Both the position numbers and the translations under genes were made by a program. The notes under the pieces are model-generated. The model was not told the DNA's origin. It searched no databases and saw nothing but the letters and a program-made list of their open reading frames with translations. 33,227 nucleotides of DNA from JANYGA01 sp043743145 (GTDB lineage: Bacteria; Vulcanimicrobiota; Vulcanimicrobiia; Vulcanimicrobiales; Vulcanimicrobiaceae). Positions 8,813-16,711 of the stretch are shown here, in pieces (within the stretch, counting starts at the first letter, position 1; each line of letters opens with the position of its first letter). Where the stretch lies: NCBI GenBank assembly GCA_043743145.1, contig JAYTXC010000143.1, forward strand, positions 1 to 33,227. The letters run 5' to 3'.

Positions 8813-9443
8813 GTCGGTGCTGCATCTGCTTTCGCAGTGGGTGACGCGGATTTAGACGCAGGGCACTGTCAGAAAGCTGTAGCCGACTATCAGAAGGCCG
8901 TCGATGCCAATCCGAGCGATACGAACGCGCTGTTTCATCACATCGTCGCGACATATGGACTCGCGGGATCAACGGGCGACGCGGGTTTGCAATTGCGTCT
9001 GATCGAGGCAACGTATCACGATGCGGACCTGGGCGTCGCTGCCGCTCCGAAGAACGTTGTATTTTTCGTAATCCGCGCGACCGCGCGCACCTTATTGATT
9101 GGGCCACACATGCAACACCGAGCACCAATCACATTTCGCCGATACATGGCGAGCGAACTAAAAAATTCGTATGACAATCTCCCCGACGTATGGTGAAGCT
9201 TACGCGTCGCGCTGGATGATCGATAATCGTCGACAAGATCCTGAACAGGCACGATACGACTTCGCCCAGGCTCAGAAGTACGATCCAAAAGCACTCGCAA
9301 ATGCCCAAAGGGCACAACGGACCAACGACGAGCACGTCGCTCAAAATATGCGTGACCTGGAAAATAGTCGGCGGAAAGCCGCGGCCTTCATGATGGGCTT
9401 GGGCGTCGCAACGGGCGCAATCGAAGTCTTACCCACCCCGTAA
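8813..9443 (+). pseudogene. TPR-repeat protein, truncated and frameshifted
   Basis: Two frames together read as one protein. The first frame begins just after a stop with VGAASAFA, which looks like the end of a signal peptide. It then has a TPR-like helix pair (GHCQKAVADYQKAVDANPSD, NALFHHIVATYGLA) and ends at 9196. A second frame, entered at about 9180-9190, carries YGEAYASRWMIDNRRQDPE and a last TPR-like helix (ARYDFAQAQKYDPKALAN), ending at 9443. The signal-peptide start is missing and the middle frameshift separates the halves. The GTG at 8837 gives a shorter open frame that might still be translated. Decay fits with the poor coding signal just upstream. Confidence 0.6.
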
Positions 9444-9486
9444 TATTCAGGACGAAGCCCGCCTCCATCCGCAATCACCGTCGCGC

Positions 9487-10101
9487 CTATCGAAATCCCG
9501 GTTGCACGGCAAGGCCGCGGGTCATCGGGCACGTGGCCTTGAGCAAACCATCGGTGCCGGGGACTTCCGGTCCTGAAGAAACATCGAATGATCCAACCGT
9601 CTCGGTCGGACCGCCTTCCCACGTTGTGAGTCGACCGTTCATCGACGTGATGCACACGAGCGCGTGTGACGACGCGAGCATGCGACCGAGTTGCGTCGTT
9701 GGTATCGAATGATACGCGAAGCGATATATCGACGCACCGGCGCGATCGAGCGCCAGCGTCACTTCTTCGGTCGCAAGGCTACGCACGAACGCACGACGTG
9801 AGATAATGAAGCAACGCGTGCCACGCTCCGCTTCGTCGTAATAATCGCACGGCGTACTCGCAGCAAGGGCTCGTTGTGTGAATGTACCGGCTCGTGCGAA
9901 ACCGGCGGACGTGAACGCGCGAAGAATCGCTCGATCGGAACGAAGATCGCGCGGCCGAATGACGAGCGGACCCGGCGTCGCGAGTCGGTGAGCGATACGT
10001 GCGACGGGAAATACAGGCGCGCTTTTAACCGCTACCTGTGCGCACGATGCGAGCGTCGCGACGACGAACATCCCCGCGACGATTCGCGCTACGCGCGTCA
10101 T
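9487..10101 (-). CDS. Putative lipoprotein, possible immunity protein of the adjacent hydrolase
   Basis: 204 residues. The ATG at 10101 is followed by a classic lipoprotein signal: basic start, hydrophobic IVAGMFVVATLA, then the lipobox LASC with Cys near residue 21. The mature part contains two cysteine-bearing segments (TPCDYYDEAERGTRCFI and the C-terminal LKATCPMTRG) and no enzyme motif. I do not recognise the family. Its start codon overlaps the stop of the upstream hydrolase by one base (TGATG on the minus strand), so the two are coupled. Lipoproteins placed this way often protect against a neighbouring secreted lipase or peptidoglycan enzyme; that role is inference only. Confidence 0.75.
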   Translation of the reverse strand: MTRVARIVAGMFVVATLASCAQVAVKSAPVFPVARIAHRLATPGPLVIRPRDLRSDRAILRAFTSAGFARAGTFTQRALAASTPCDYYDEAERGTRCFIISRRAFVRSLATEEVTLALDRAGASIYRFAYHSIPTTQLGRMLASSHALVCITSMNGRLTTWEGGPTETVGSFDVSSGPEVPGTDGLLKATCPMTRGLAVQPGFR

Positions 10102-11237
10102 CAACGAGAAACACTGGCGGCGCCGTCGTGCTCGATGAACCCGTCCTTCCCAACGCGAAGCATTTCGCCATGTAGCGGTGCATCCGTACCAAATGTGTGC
10201 GCGGCAACGAAGGTCATGTATTTTCCGCGGCCGACATGTATCGCGTGGTCGCCGTTTCCGAGTGCGACGACGGTACCGGTGACCGCGTGCCCGTTCCACC
10301 CTTCGACCGACGTGACGGTAGGAAGTCGATGACCGCGCTGGCCGAGATCTTCGATCGCTTTACCGACAGAATGGTGTTGCCACCGTTCGTAGGTGCGCTC
10401 GAACGGCTGGCGATGCGCCAAATACTGATCGATATTGTGATTCTCGAGCAGGTCCGTATATTGCGAATCTCGGCGTTCCGGATGGACGGGCGGCACCGGT
10501 ACGACCGGCCCGTTTGGGCGAACATTCTCGCGATCGCTCAAGAGCTTTGCTTCAAGCACGGTTCCGGCGATCGGACCGAGCGCCGCGGAAAGGCCGATAA
10601 GCTCGGCGATATCGCGCCCGCTCGGCGTGCCCATTCCGAAGACGTTCGCGACGCTGTCATGCGCGTTGACGTAATTGACGCAGCGGACGCCGGACGGCAT
10701 GCCGACGGACGCGCCCCCAACCGTCTCGACACTGATATGACTCATCATGACTTTGATCTCGGATTTGGAGAGATGTTCTTGACCGAGGCGTTGTTCGAGC
10801 ATTTCGAGGCCGCGCTGTAGCACGAGTGCACCGCGACTATGGGCCATGAAGTGAATGTCGCCTCGAAACTCCGCGCCGTGCATGTGTTTGAGCACTTCGC
10901 TGACGACGGCGCGTTCCGGCGGGTTATTCGCGAACCCAAATTTTTCGAGCGCGCACGTTTCGAGATCGGACGCCATGCCGTCGGTTGCCGCATGGATTAA
11001 ACGAACCGGCGCGTGAATTACATCCGCGTACTTCGTCGCGTCGGCAAGTTCTCGATCGTACGTCGTGTTGATGCCATTGATGTACACGACTTCCGTGGTT
11101 GCCGGAAACTCCGCCTTACCTGGACTCGACGGCATCGCGATGCCGGCAGAATTGCCGTCGAGGCGTTTTTCGTCTGGCGCGCGCCCGGGTGGACTCTCTA
11201 ACGAAAGATAGGTCGGACCTTTGACTTCCTGTTCCAA
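10101..11237 (-). CDS. Alpha/beta-hydrolase (lipase-like), possible secreted effector
   Basis: 378 residues, without signal peptide. The hydrolase part (about residues 48-290) begins with a strand-loop VVYINGINTT. The nucleophile elbow is HFMAHSRGALV (a variant of G-x-S-x-G with Ala in the first position). A later NAHDS could provide the acid, and several histidines follow. The last 65 residues (GHAVTGTVVALG, IHVGRGKYM, then GTDAPLHGEMLRV) look like the KfrB-type module found at the ends of conjugation proteins; this match is from memory. The start is TTG at 11237, supported by GGAGG seven bases upstream (plus-strand CCTCC 11245-11249). It sits in a type IV secretion locus, beside a lipoprotein. 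A translocated antibacterial phospholipase is plausible; a housekeeping esterase is the alternative. Confidence 0.7.
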   Translation of the reverse strand: MEQEVKGPTYLSLESPPGRAPDEKRLDGNSAGIAMPSSPGKAEFPATTEVVYINGINTTYDRELADATKYADVIHAPVRLIHAATDGMASDLETCALEKFGFANNPPERAVVSEVLKHMHGAEFRGDIHFMAHSRGALVLQRGLEMLEQRLGQEHLSKSEIKVMMSHISVETVGGASVGMPSGVRCVNYVNAHDSVANVFGMGTPSGRDIAELIGLSAALGPIAGTVLEAKLLSDRENVRPNGPVVPVPPVHPERRDSQYTDLLENHNIDQYLAHRQPFERTYERWQHHSVGKAIEDLGQRGHRLPTVTSVEGWNGHAVTGTVVALGNGDHAIHVGRGKYMTFVAAHTFGTDAPLHGEMLRVGKDGFIEHDGAASVSR

Positions 11238-11244
11238 AACACGA

Positions 11245-11249
11245 CCTCC
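11245..11249 (-). promoter_or_regulatory. Ribosome binding site fixing a TTG start
   Basis: On the minus strand this reads GGAGG and lies seven bases before the TTG at 11237. No ATG or GTG is available in that frame between the preceding in-frame stop (11280-11282) and this point, so the site decides the start of the hydrolase. Confidence 0.7.
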
Positions 11250-11279
11250 ATATTGCTCGAGCGTCCAATTCTTTTTGAC

Positions 11280-12314
11280 TCACGTCGCAAGCACGATCGC
11301 AATATCGCGCGGCTTGGCGAGTCGATCTGCGAAACGCGTCGCATGTGCGTGGGTCGCGTCGACGATTGCGAACGAACCCGACTCGTACGACACGCAAAAG
11401 AAACGGTCGCCGTTCGCACTCGCGCGTATCCCAAGCGGTTCGCGCCCGACCGGAATCCGTTCGACGATCGCTGCCGTCCGAATGTCGACGACGGCGATGC
11501 TCGCCGATGTCGCCTCGGCCACGACGAGACGCTCGCCTGCGATCGCGAGTGCCCGCGGTTGCCGGAACCCCTCGATCGTCGCGACTAGACGCCGAGCGCC
11601 GAGGTCGACGACGGAGACCGTCCCGGCCTTACCGTTGGCAACGAACGCGGTCGTGCCATCGGCGGATATCGCGAGCGCACCCGCAGACGGATCGACGCGA
11701 AGTGACGTCGCGACGAGCCGATCGTCGTGCGTCGCGACGAGCGAGAGTGTTCCGCTGCCGCCGTTGACGAGCACGAGGCGCTTTGCCCGTGCGTCGTACC
11801 CCACGTCGTCGGGATGAGCCCCGACGATCGCCGATCCCACCGTTCGGCCGCCGTCGATGTCGATGGCACTCACGGTGCCGGCGATCGTGTTTGCGACATA
11901 GAGACGACTCACGTCATCCGAGAGCGCCATTGCACCCGGACCGTCGCCACTTTTAAACGCGCCGACGATGCGACCCGTCGCTACGTCGTACGCCGCAACG
12001 ACGTTTGCCGCGAAGAGCGCCACGTACACGCGGCTACGTTTCCGATCGTACACGATGCGTGAGGGCACCCCGTCGAGCGCGATCTCACGGACGATTCGCA
12101 GCGACGCGAGGTCGACGACGGCAATCGTATTCGAACCCGTACACGTTACGAATGCGAGACCCGTCGCGAGCGGCTTCGCAGCTGGTTTCCGCGTATGGCT
12201 GTTCCCGCGATTCGGCTTCACCGACGCACCGAGACATGCGATACACAGGCTCCCGGTCAAGAGCTGCGCACGGGACACTTGCGGCGGTCGATCGGCCTGC
12301 GAATGGTCCGTCAC
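11280..12314 (-). CDS. YVTN-type beta-propeller protein
   Basis: 344 residues. The N-terminus has a short hydrophobic stretch LLTGSLCIACLG that could be a signal or lipobox, followed by a polar linker. From about residue 50 there are roughly six or seven blade repeats of about 42 residues, each with a pattern such as FVANGKAGTVSVVDLGARR or LYVANTIAGTVSAIDIDGG. This is the surface-layer YVTN family, usually exported and thought to bind proteins or ligands rather than to catalyse. It is the first gene of a three-gene minus-strand block with the hydrolase and lipoprotein. The stop lies 42 bases before the hydrolase TTG in the same frame. An adhesin or target-binding function is possible. Confidence 0.85.
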   Translation of the reverse strand: MTDHSQADRPPQVSRAQLLTGSLCIACLGASVKPNRGNSHTRKPAAKPLATGLAFVTCTGSNTIAVVDLASLRIVREIALDGVPSRIVYDRKRSRVYVALFAANVVAAYDVATGRIVGAFKSGDGPGAMALSDDVSRLYVANTIAGTVSAIDIDGGRTVGSAIVGAHPDDVGYDARAKRLVLVNGGSGTLSLVATHDDRLVATSLRVDPSAGALAISADGTTAFVANGKAGTVSVVDLGARRLVATIEGFRQPRALAIAGERLVVAEATSASIAVVDIRTAAIVERIPVGREPLGIRASANGDRFFCVSYESGSFAIVDATHAHATRFADRLAKPRDIAIVLAT

Positions 12315-12495
12315 ATCACGAATGGTCGCGTCTCCTAATCGATGTGCCCCGCCCCGTCATCTCGGTTTTCTTAATGAGATGTCAAATTCTCGGCCGGAAG
12401 CCCTGTGATACGGGGGCCTCTTTACGACACGACGCAGGGATTACTTGTCGCATCATTCGTAAATACGAACGCCCATCGGATATCTCGGAGGTCCC
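12315..12495. promoter_or_regulatory. Divergent intergenic region
   Basis: This 181-base spacer separates the minus-strand propeller block from the plus-strand stalk-domain gene, so it should hold promoters for both directions. I could not assign convincing -35/-10 pairs. GGAGGT at 12487-12492 serves the plus-strand TTG start. Confidence 0.4.
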
Positions 12496-13740
12496 TTGCG
12501 TTTCGTGTTGGCCGTTCTGGTCACCGCGGTATTTGCGTTCTCGGCCACGACGGCTGCTCGCGCGACACCGTTGCTCGATTTTGGCGCACCGCCCTCGGCG
12601 GAAGTCCCGCTCTTCTTCAACGATCATCACGTCTACGCGAAGCCCGACCACGTTCGAGCAGGCCGCCTCCTCGCGGCCATCGTTCGCGGTGGCGATCTCT
12701 TCGTGCCACTGCGCTCGATGTTCGAACAGATGGGCGCGCAGGTCGCGTACGATGGCGCGACGCGAACGGTGCGATTCATCAAAGCGGGTGTCGCCCACAT
12801 CTCGGTAACCGTCGGCAAACCGGAGATCGTGCTCGACGGTCGTGCGCGCCCGCTCGATGTGCCGCCGATCATCGAGCGTGGCATCGTGCTGGTGCCGGTT
12901 CGCGCAATCGTCGAATCGCTCGGTGGGTACGTGATGTATCTCCCGGAGCAACATGCTGTTTCCGTGCGCTACGCGCCGGCCGAAACGATTCCGCTCGCGC
13001 CCGCAGCGCCCACAGCGCCCCCAACGCCGATACCGTTGACACTCAATCCGCCCGAGTCACGGGCCTCGAAGAGCCCGTCGGTGCGCCCGACCGTACCACC
13101 GGGCCCCGCCGTACCCGTCGGAACGCCTCAACCGGAGACGTATCTCGTCGCTGACGTTGCGATCGCACCGCGCGTCTACAATGCGGTGAGTCCCGGAAGC
13201 ATCGGCGCCACCGGAGCATCATTTGCGATTCGGAGTGCGAGTGAATTCGACGTGGTCGACGTAAAACTCGAAGTCGGGGTCGCGTTCGACCAGGTCGCGT
13301 TCGCGCACCCGGCGGGACGCGTATCGCCGATCGGTGGGGCGCCGGCGACCAACGTGGCCGCATTCGTCGGACGCGATCGTCGCCTCGCCTTCGACCTCGG
13401 AGCGCAACTGAGCCCCGAGAAATTTTATCTGGCGCTCGGCTACGCGACCCTGTCGAGTTCGTATGGCAATCCGCGCGTGGGCGGCCTCGGTGTCGGCCTC
13501 GAAAAACTCCCGGTGCTCGATCGGCGACTTTCTTACGACGCGTCGGTCTTCTACTATCCCAACCTCTCCGGGACACACGTCGCGTATGCGTATTATGCGT
13601 ATCGCGCCGGCATGACCGCGTCGTTCGGGCGGGCGTTCCTCGACGCCGGATATGGCGGCGATTACGGCCGCAGGAAAGTCGGCGCTCCCGTAAATTTCCA
13701 ACATACCGGCGCCTACGCGGGCGTAGGAGCGCGATTCTAA
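12496..13740 (+). CDS. Stalk (copper amine oxidase N-like) domain protein with probable outer-membrane barrel
   Basis: 414 residues. A signal peptide (VLAVLVTAVFAFSATTAARA) is followed by two stalk-type repeats. The marks are LFVPLRSMFEQMGAQVAYDG with RTVRF, and IVLVPVRAIVESLGG with HAVSVRY, as in the copper amine oxidase N-terminal domain family. A Pro-rich linker (about residues 165-215) leads to about 200 residues of alternating polar and hydrophobic strands that end in Phe (AYAGVGARF), as expected for an outer-membrane beta-barrel. The start is TTG at 12496 with GGAGGT close upstream; a GTG at 12505 is an alternative. It ends two bases before trbF, so it may be an outer-membrane or cell-wall anchor for the secretion apparatus. 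Confidence 0.72.
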   Translation: MRFVLAVLVTAVFAFSATTAARATPLLDFGAPPSAEVPLFFNDHHVYAKPDHVRAGRLLAAIVRGGDLFVPLRSMFEQMGAQVAYDGATRTVRFIKAGVAHISVTVGKPEIVLDGRARPLDVPPIIERGIVLVPVRAIVESLGGYVMYLPEQHAVSVRYAPAETIPLAPAAPTAPPTPIPLTLNPPESRASKSPSVRPTVPPGPAVPVGTPQPETYLVADVAIAPRVYNAVSPGSIGATGASFAIRSASEFDVVDVKLEVGVAFDQVAFAHPAGRVSPIGGAPATNVAAFVGRDRRLAFDLGAQLSPEKFYLALGYATLSSSYGNPRVGGLGVGLEKLPVLDRRLSYDASVFYYPNLSGTHVAYAYYAYRAGMTASFGRAFLDAGYGGDYGRRKVGAPVNFQHTGAYAGVGARF

Positions 13741-13742
13741 GC

Positions 13743-14450
13743 ATGAAGATGTTGGCGAGAAAACCGAAAGTCGAGAAATCGCCCAAAAGCGATGCGGTCC
13801 CATCGGATCCCTACACCGAAGCGCGCGGCGTTTGGCTGGAACGCTACGGAAGTTACGTTTCGCAAGCGTACAATTGGCGGCTCATCGCGTTGCTCGAAGC
13901 AGTCGCACTCGTCGTCGCGATCGTGGGACTCGTCTACCTCGGAAGTCAATCGAAATTCGTGCCGTACGTCGTGGCAATCGACAAGCTCGGGACCGCCATC
14001 GCCGTCCGCCCCGCCGACCGCGCGTCGCCGATCGATCAGCGTGTCGTGCGAGCCCAACTCGCGAATTGGGTCGTCAACGCGCGCAGCGTCGTGATCGACC
14101 GCATCGTCGAACTCGATCACATCTCGCAGGTCTTCGCGTTTGCCGCAACCGACTCGCCCGCATTCGGCTACCTGCAACAGTGGTACCCGAACGACGGCCA
14201 TTCGCCGCTCGACCGCGCGAAACATGAAACCGATCAGGTCGCGATCAATGCGATTCTTCCGATTAGTCAATCGTCATATCAAATTCAATGGACGGAAACC
14301 ATTCGCGATCTGCACGGAAAGACCACGGCGACGCAGACGTGGGACGGAACGTTTACGATCGCCTTTCGCACACCCGACGACGAAGCGACCGTGCTTCGCA
14401 ATCCACTCGGACTCTACATAACCTCGCTGAATTGGACGCAAAAATTATAA
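13743..14450 (+). CDS. trbF: TrbF/VirB8-like bitopic membrane protein
   Basis: 235 residues. A cytoplasmic N-terminus has the family motif YTEARGVWLERYGSYV. A single hydrophobic helix (about residues 47-66) is followed by the periplasmic NTF2-like domain, with FVPYVVAIDKLG, a WVVNARSV region, and QIQWTET with TWDGTFTIAF. TrbF/VirB8 scaffolds the inner-membrane complex and links it to VirB9/VirB10. The start ATG at 13743 lies two bases after the stop of the stalk-domain gene. Its stop overlaps the trbG start as TAATG. It reopens the conserved trb order after the 7.4-kb insert. Confidence 0.93.
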   Translation: MKMLARKPKVEKSPKSDAVPSDPYTEARGVWLERYGSYVSQAYNWRLIALLEAVALVVAIVGLVYLGSQSKFVPYVVAIDKLGTAIAVRPADRASPIDQRVVRAQLANWVVNARSVVIDRIVELDHISQVFAFAATDSPAFGYLQQWYPNDGHSPLDRAKHETDQVAINAILPISQSSYQIQWTETIRDLHGKTTATQTWDGTFTIAFRTPDDEATVLRNPLGLYITSLNWTQKL

Positions 14451-15253
14451 TGATGCGCGCACACATCGTCGGGGCGCTTTGCGCCGCCGCTTTGCTGATA
14501 TGCCCAACGTTTGCGAGCGCACAAGTGGTCGGGGGGACAGCCTCGGTCTCCGCGGCGGTCGAAGCGCCCGACGGATCGATCCGATATCCGTTCGGCGGGA
14601 AAACGGAGCCGCTTTTGACCTGTCGGCCTCTCTACGTGTGCGACATCGCGCTCCAGGCCGGCGAGACGGTTCTCAACCTCGCGATCGGCGATTCTCTGCG
14701 GTGGGTGATCGCCGCCGCACAGAGCGGGCCCGGCGGCAGCACGCCACACGTGCTCGTAAAACCGACCGAACTCAACCTCGCGACCAATCTCATCATGACG
14801 ACGACGAAGCGCGTTTACTACGTTCGACTCGCGAGCGCGACCGAGGCGCCGTCGCCACGTTTGAGCTATTCGTATCCCGACGACGAATCGGCGGCGATCG
14901 CCGCGCGCGCAGCGCTCGCGCGAGCCCGAGCCGAAGACAACGCGACCGAGATCCCGTTGCTTCCGCCCGATCAACTCGACTATAACTATCGCTTGTCGGG
15001 TGCCACGGAAATCATGCCCAAGAAGGTCTACAACGACGGCGTACATTCGTTCATCGAATACGTCGCGCTTCCAACCGACCTGCCCGTGGTGTACGGCGTC
15101 GCTCCCGACGGCGCGAATCAAATCGTCAACTACCGTTTGAAAGATTTAACGTTCATCGTCGACGGTATCCCCAGCGGCTTCGACCTCGTTCTCAACGCCG
15201 GTACCGGAAAGCACGGCCGCGGCGAACGACGCACTTACATCCGACACAAATAA
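14450..15253 (+). CDS. trbG: TrbG/VirB9-like outer-membrane complex protein
   Basis: 267 residues with a signal peptide ending near FASAQ. The family marks are YPFGGKTEPLLTCRPLYVCDIALQ-like sequence in the N-domain (Pro-Leu-Cys-x-x-Asp-I-x-Leu-x-x-GE), a GDSLRW motif, HVLVKPTELNLATNL and YYVRL, then a C-terminal DYNYRLSG domain with a final RLKDLTFIVDG segment. VirB9 binds VirB7 and VirB10 in the core complex that spans the envelope. ATG 14450 shares one base with the trbF stop; ATG 14453 is an alternative. No small VirB7/TrbH lipoprotein was seen next to it. Confidence 0.94.
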   Translation: MMRAHIVGALCAAALLICPTFASAQVVGGTASVSAAVEAPDGSIRYPFGGKTEPLLTCRPLYVCDIALQAGETVLNLAIGDSLRWVIAAAQSGPGGSTPHVLVKPTELNLATNLIMTTTKRVYYVRLASATEAPSPRLSYSYPDDESAAIAARAALARARAEDNATEIPLLPPDQLDYNYRLSGATEIMPKKVYNDGVHSFIEYVALPTDLPVVYGVAPDGANQIVNYRLKDLTFIVDGIPSGFDLVLNAGTGKHGRGERRTYIRHK

Positions 15254-15265
15254 GAGGCGAACATC

Positions 15266-16711
15266 ATGGCTGACAAACCGCCGCAGGGCCGCAACGTTCC
15301 CTCGTCGCCGGACGAACTCGGAGGAGGCCTTCGCGGGCCGGTGAGCGGTGTAACGCGCATCGGTCCACGTGCATTCGGGCTCGCGTTTCTCGTGATCTGC
15401 GGCTTGCTCGTCGCGATTCTTTACGGCCTCAATCGATCTAATCCGAGTAACCGCACGACGGTGGAGGCATTCGCAAGTCCGCCGCTTCCACCGTCGACGA
15501 ACGAACCGCGTTTCGCGCAAAACGAGCCGATCGTGCCATCCGCGCCGCCCGCAACAGCACCGCCGCCGCTCTATCTGCAAGCGACATCCGTTCCCAACCT
15601 CGACGGTGCCGACGGTTCGAAGAATGGCGCGCCCGCGCCACCGCCAGAACCGCCCGTCGCCGTGGCACCTCCGAGCGGACCATCGCCCGAAGAACAACGC
15701 GCCGCCGCCGATCGCGCCGCGCGCGAGCAGGCGCGCCTCGCTGCCGACAACGCGCGACGCGAGCGTCTTCGCGCGGCGTTGCATTCGGCGATCCTCGCCG
15801 GGACCGGTACGAATCAGGCCGATGGTGTGCAGAATGGAGCCGCGACCGGTGGTGCGGTGCAAGTCGCATTCGCAGGAAACGGCGACAACGGCGCGCCCGT
15901 GCGCGATGCGTCCAACGTTGGCAGTCGAACGGCGGCGACGTCTTTTATGGGGCGCACGAATGCGGATGCCGCCGCGGCGGCGGGCCCGCCTGGAGCGCGC
16001 GCAGCATCGAATTATCTCGATGGTCCGAGCGGGCAATTTGCCGTGCAAGGTGCCGATGTCGTCCTTCCGCCGGGCGGCAATCCAAAGGATTTCCTTCAAG
16101 CGCAACGCTTCGCGCCACTCTCCCCGTATGAGATCATTGCGAGTTCGGTCATTCCGGCTGCGCTCATTACCGGAATCGATTCGGAACTACAAGGGCTCCT
16201 CTCGGCGCAGGTGCGTGAAGACGTGTACGATTCGAAGACGGGTCGGTATCTGCTCATTCCGAAAGGCTCGCGCCTCGTGGGTCTCTATAAAAACGACGTC
16301 GCGTACGGTCAGACGCGCGTGCTCGTTGCGTGGCAACGTCTCATCTTTCCCGACACCACGAGCATCGATCTGCTCAATATGTCGGGAGCCGACGTCGAAG
16401 GCGGCGCGGGCGTTGCGGGAACAGTCGATAATCACTACGGGAAAATTTTCGGTGCGGCCATCCTGACCAGCATCCTCGCCGCCGGCTTGCAACTCGCGCA
16501 GCCGCCGCAATCGCAAAGTGTCTTGCAGGTCCCGTCTGCCGGTCAGACCGTGTCGCAAGCCGTCGGCACGCAGATCGCGCAAACGGGTACGGAGATCGTT
16601 CGCAAAGACCTCAATATCCCGCCGACGTTGCACATTCCCAAAGGCTATCCGTTCCTCGTGGTTGTGGATCGCGATATCGTGCTGCCGGGCCCGTATCGCT
16701 CGTCGCGCTGA
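15266..16711 (+). CDS. trbI: TrbI/VirB10-like core-complex protein
   Basis: 481 residues. A short cytoplasmic region is followed by one membrane helix (about residues 36-54), then a long Pro/Ala-rich periplasmic linker (about 70-260). The C-terminal TrbI domain has SPYEIIASSVIPAALITGID, LSAQVREDVYD and LLIPKGSRLVG, typical of the VirB10 barrel, and ends with PKGYPFLVVVDRDIVL. VirB10 spans both membranes, senses ATPase activity and gates the outer pore. GAGG precedes the ATG at 15266 (12 bases after trbG). The stop overlaps the next gene as TGATG. Confidence 0.95.
   Translation: MADKPPQGRNVPSSPDELGGGLRGPVSGVTRIGPRAFGLAFLVICGLLVAILYGLNRSNPSNRTTVEAFASPPLPPSTNEPRFAQNEPIVPSAPPATAPPPLYLQATSVPNLDGADGSKNGAPAPPPEPPVAVAPPSGPSPEEQRAAADRAAREQARLAADNARRERLRAALHSAILAGTGTNQADGVQNGAATGGAVQVAFAGNGDNGAPVRDASNVGSRTAATSFMGRTNADAAAAAGPPGARAASNYLDGPSGQFAVQGADVVLPPGGNPKDFLQAQRFAPLSPYEIIASSVIPAALITGIDSELQGLLSAQVREDVYDSKTGRYLLIPKGSRLVGLYKNDVAYGQTRVLVAWQRLIFPDTTSIDLLNMSGADVEGGAGVAGTVDNHYGKIFGAAILTSILAAGLQLAQPPQSQSVLQVPSAGQTVSQAVGTQIAQTGTEIVRKDLNIPPTLHIPKGYPFLVVVDRDIVLPGPYRSSR

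Noticed and set aside
10197..10820. 207-residue plus-strand frame
   Set aside because: Lies opposite the hydrolase, which has a nucleophile motif and a GGAGG-TTG start; this frame is its shadow.
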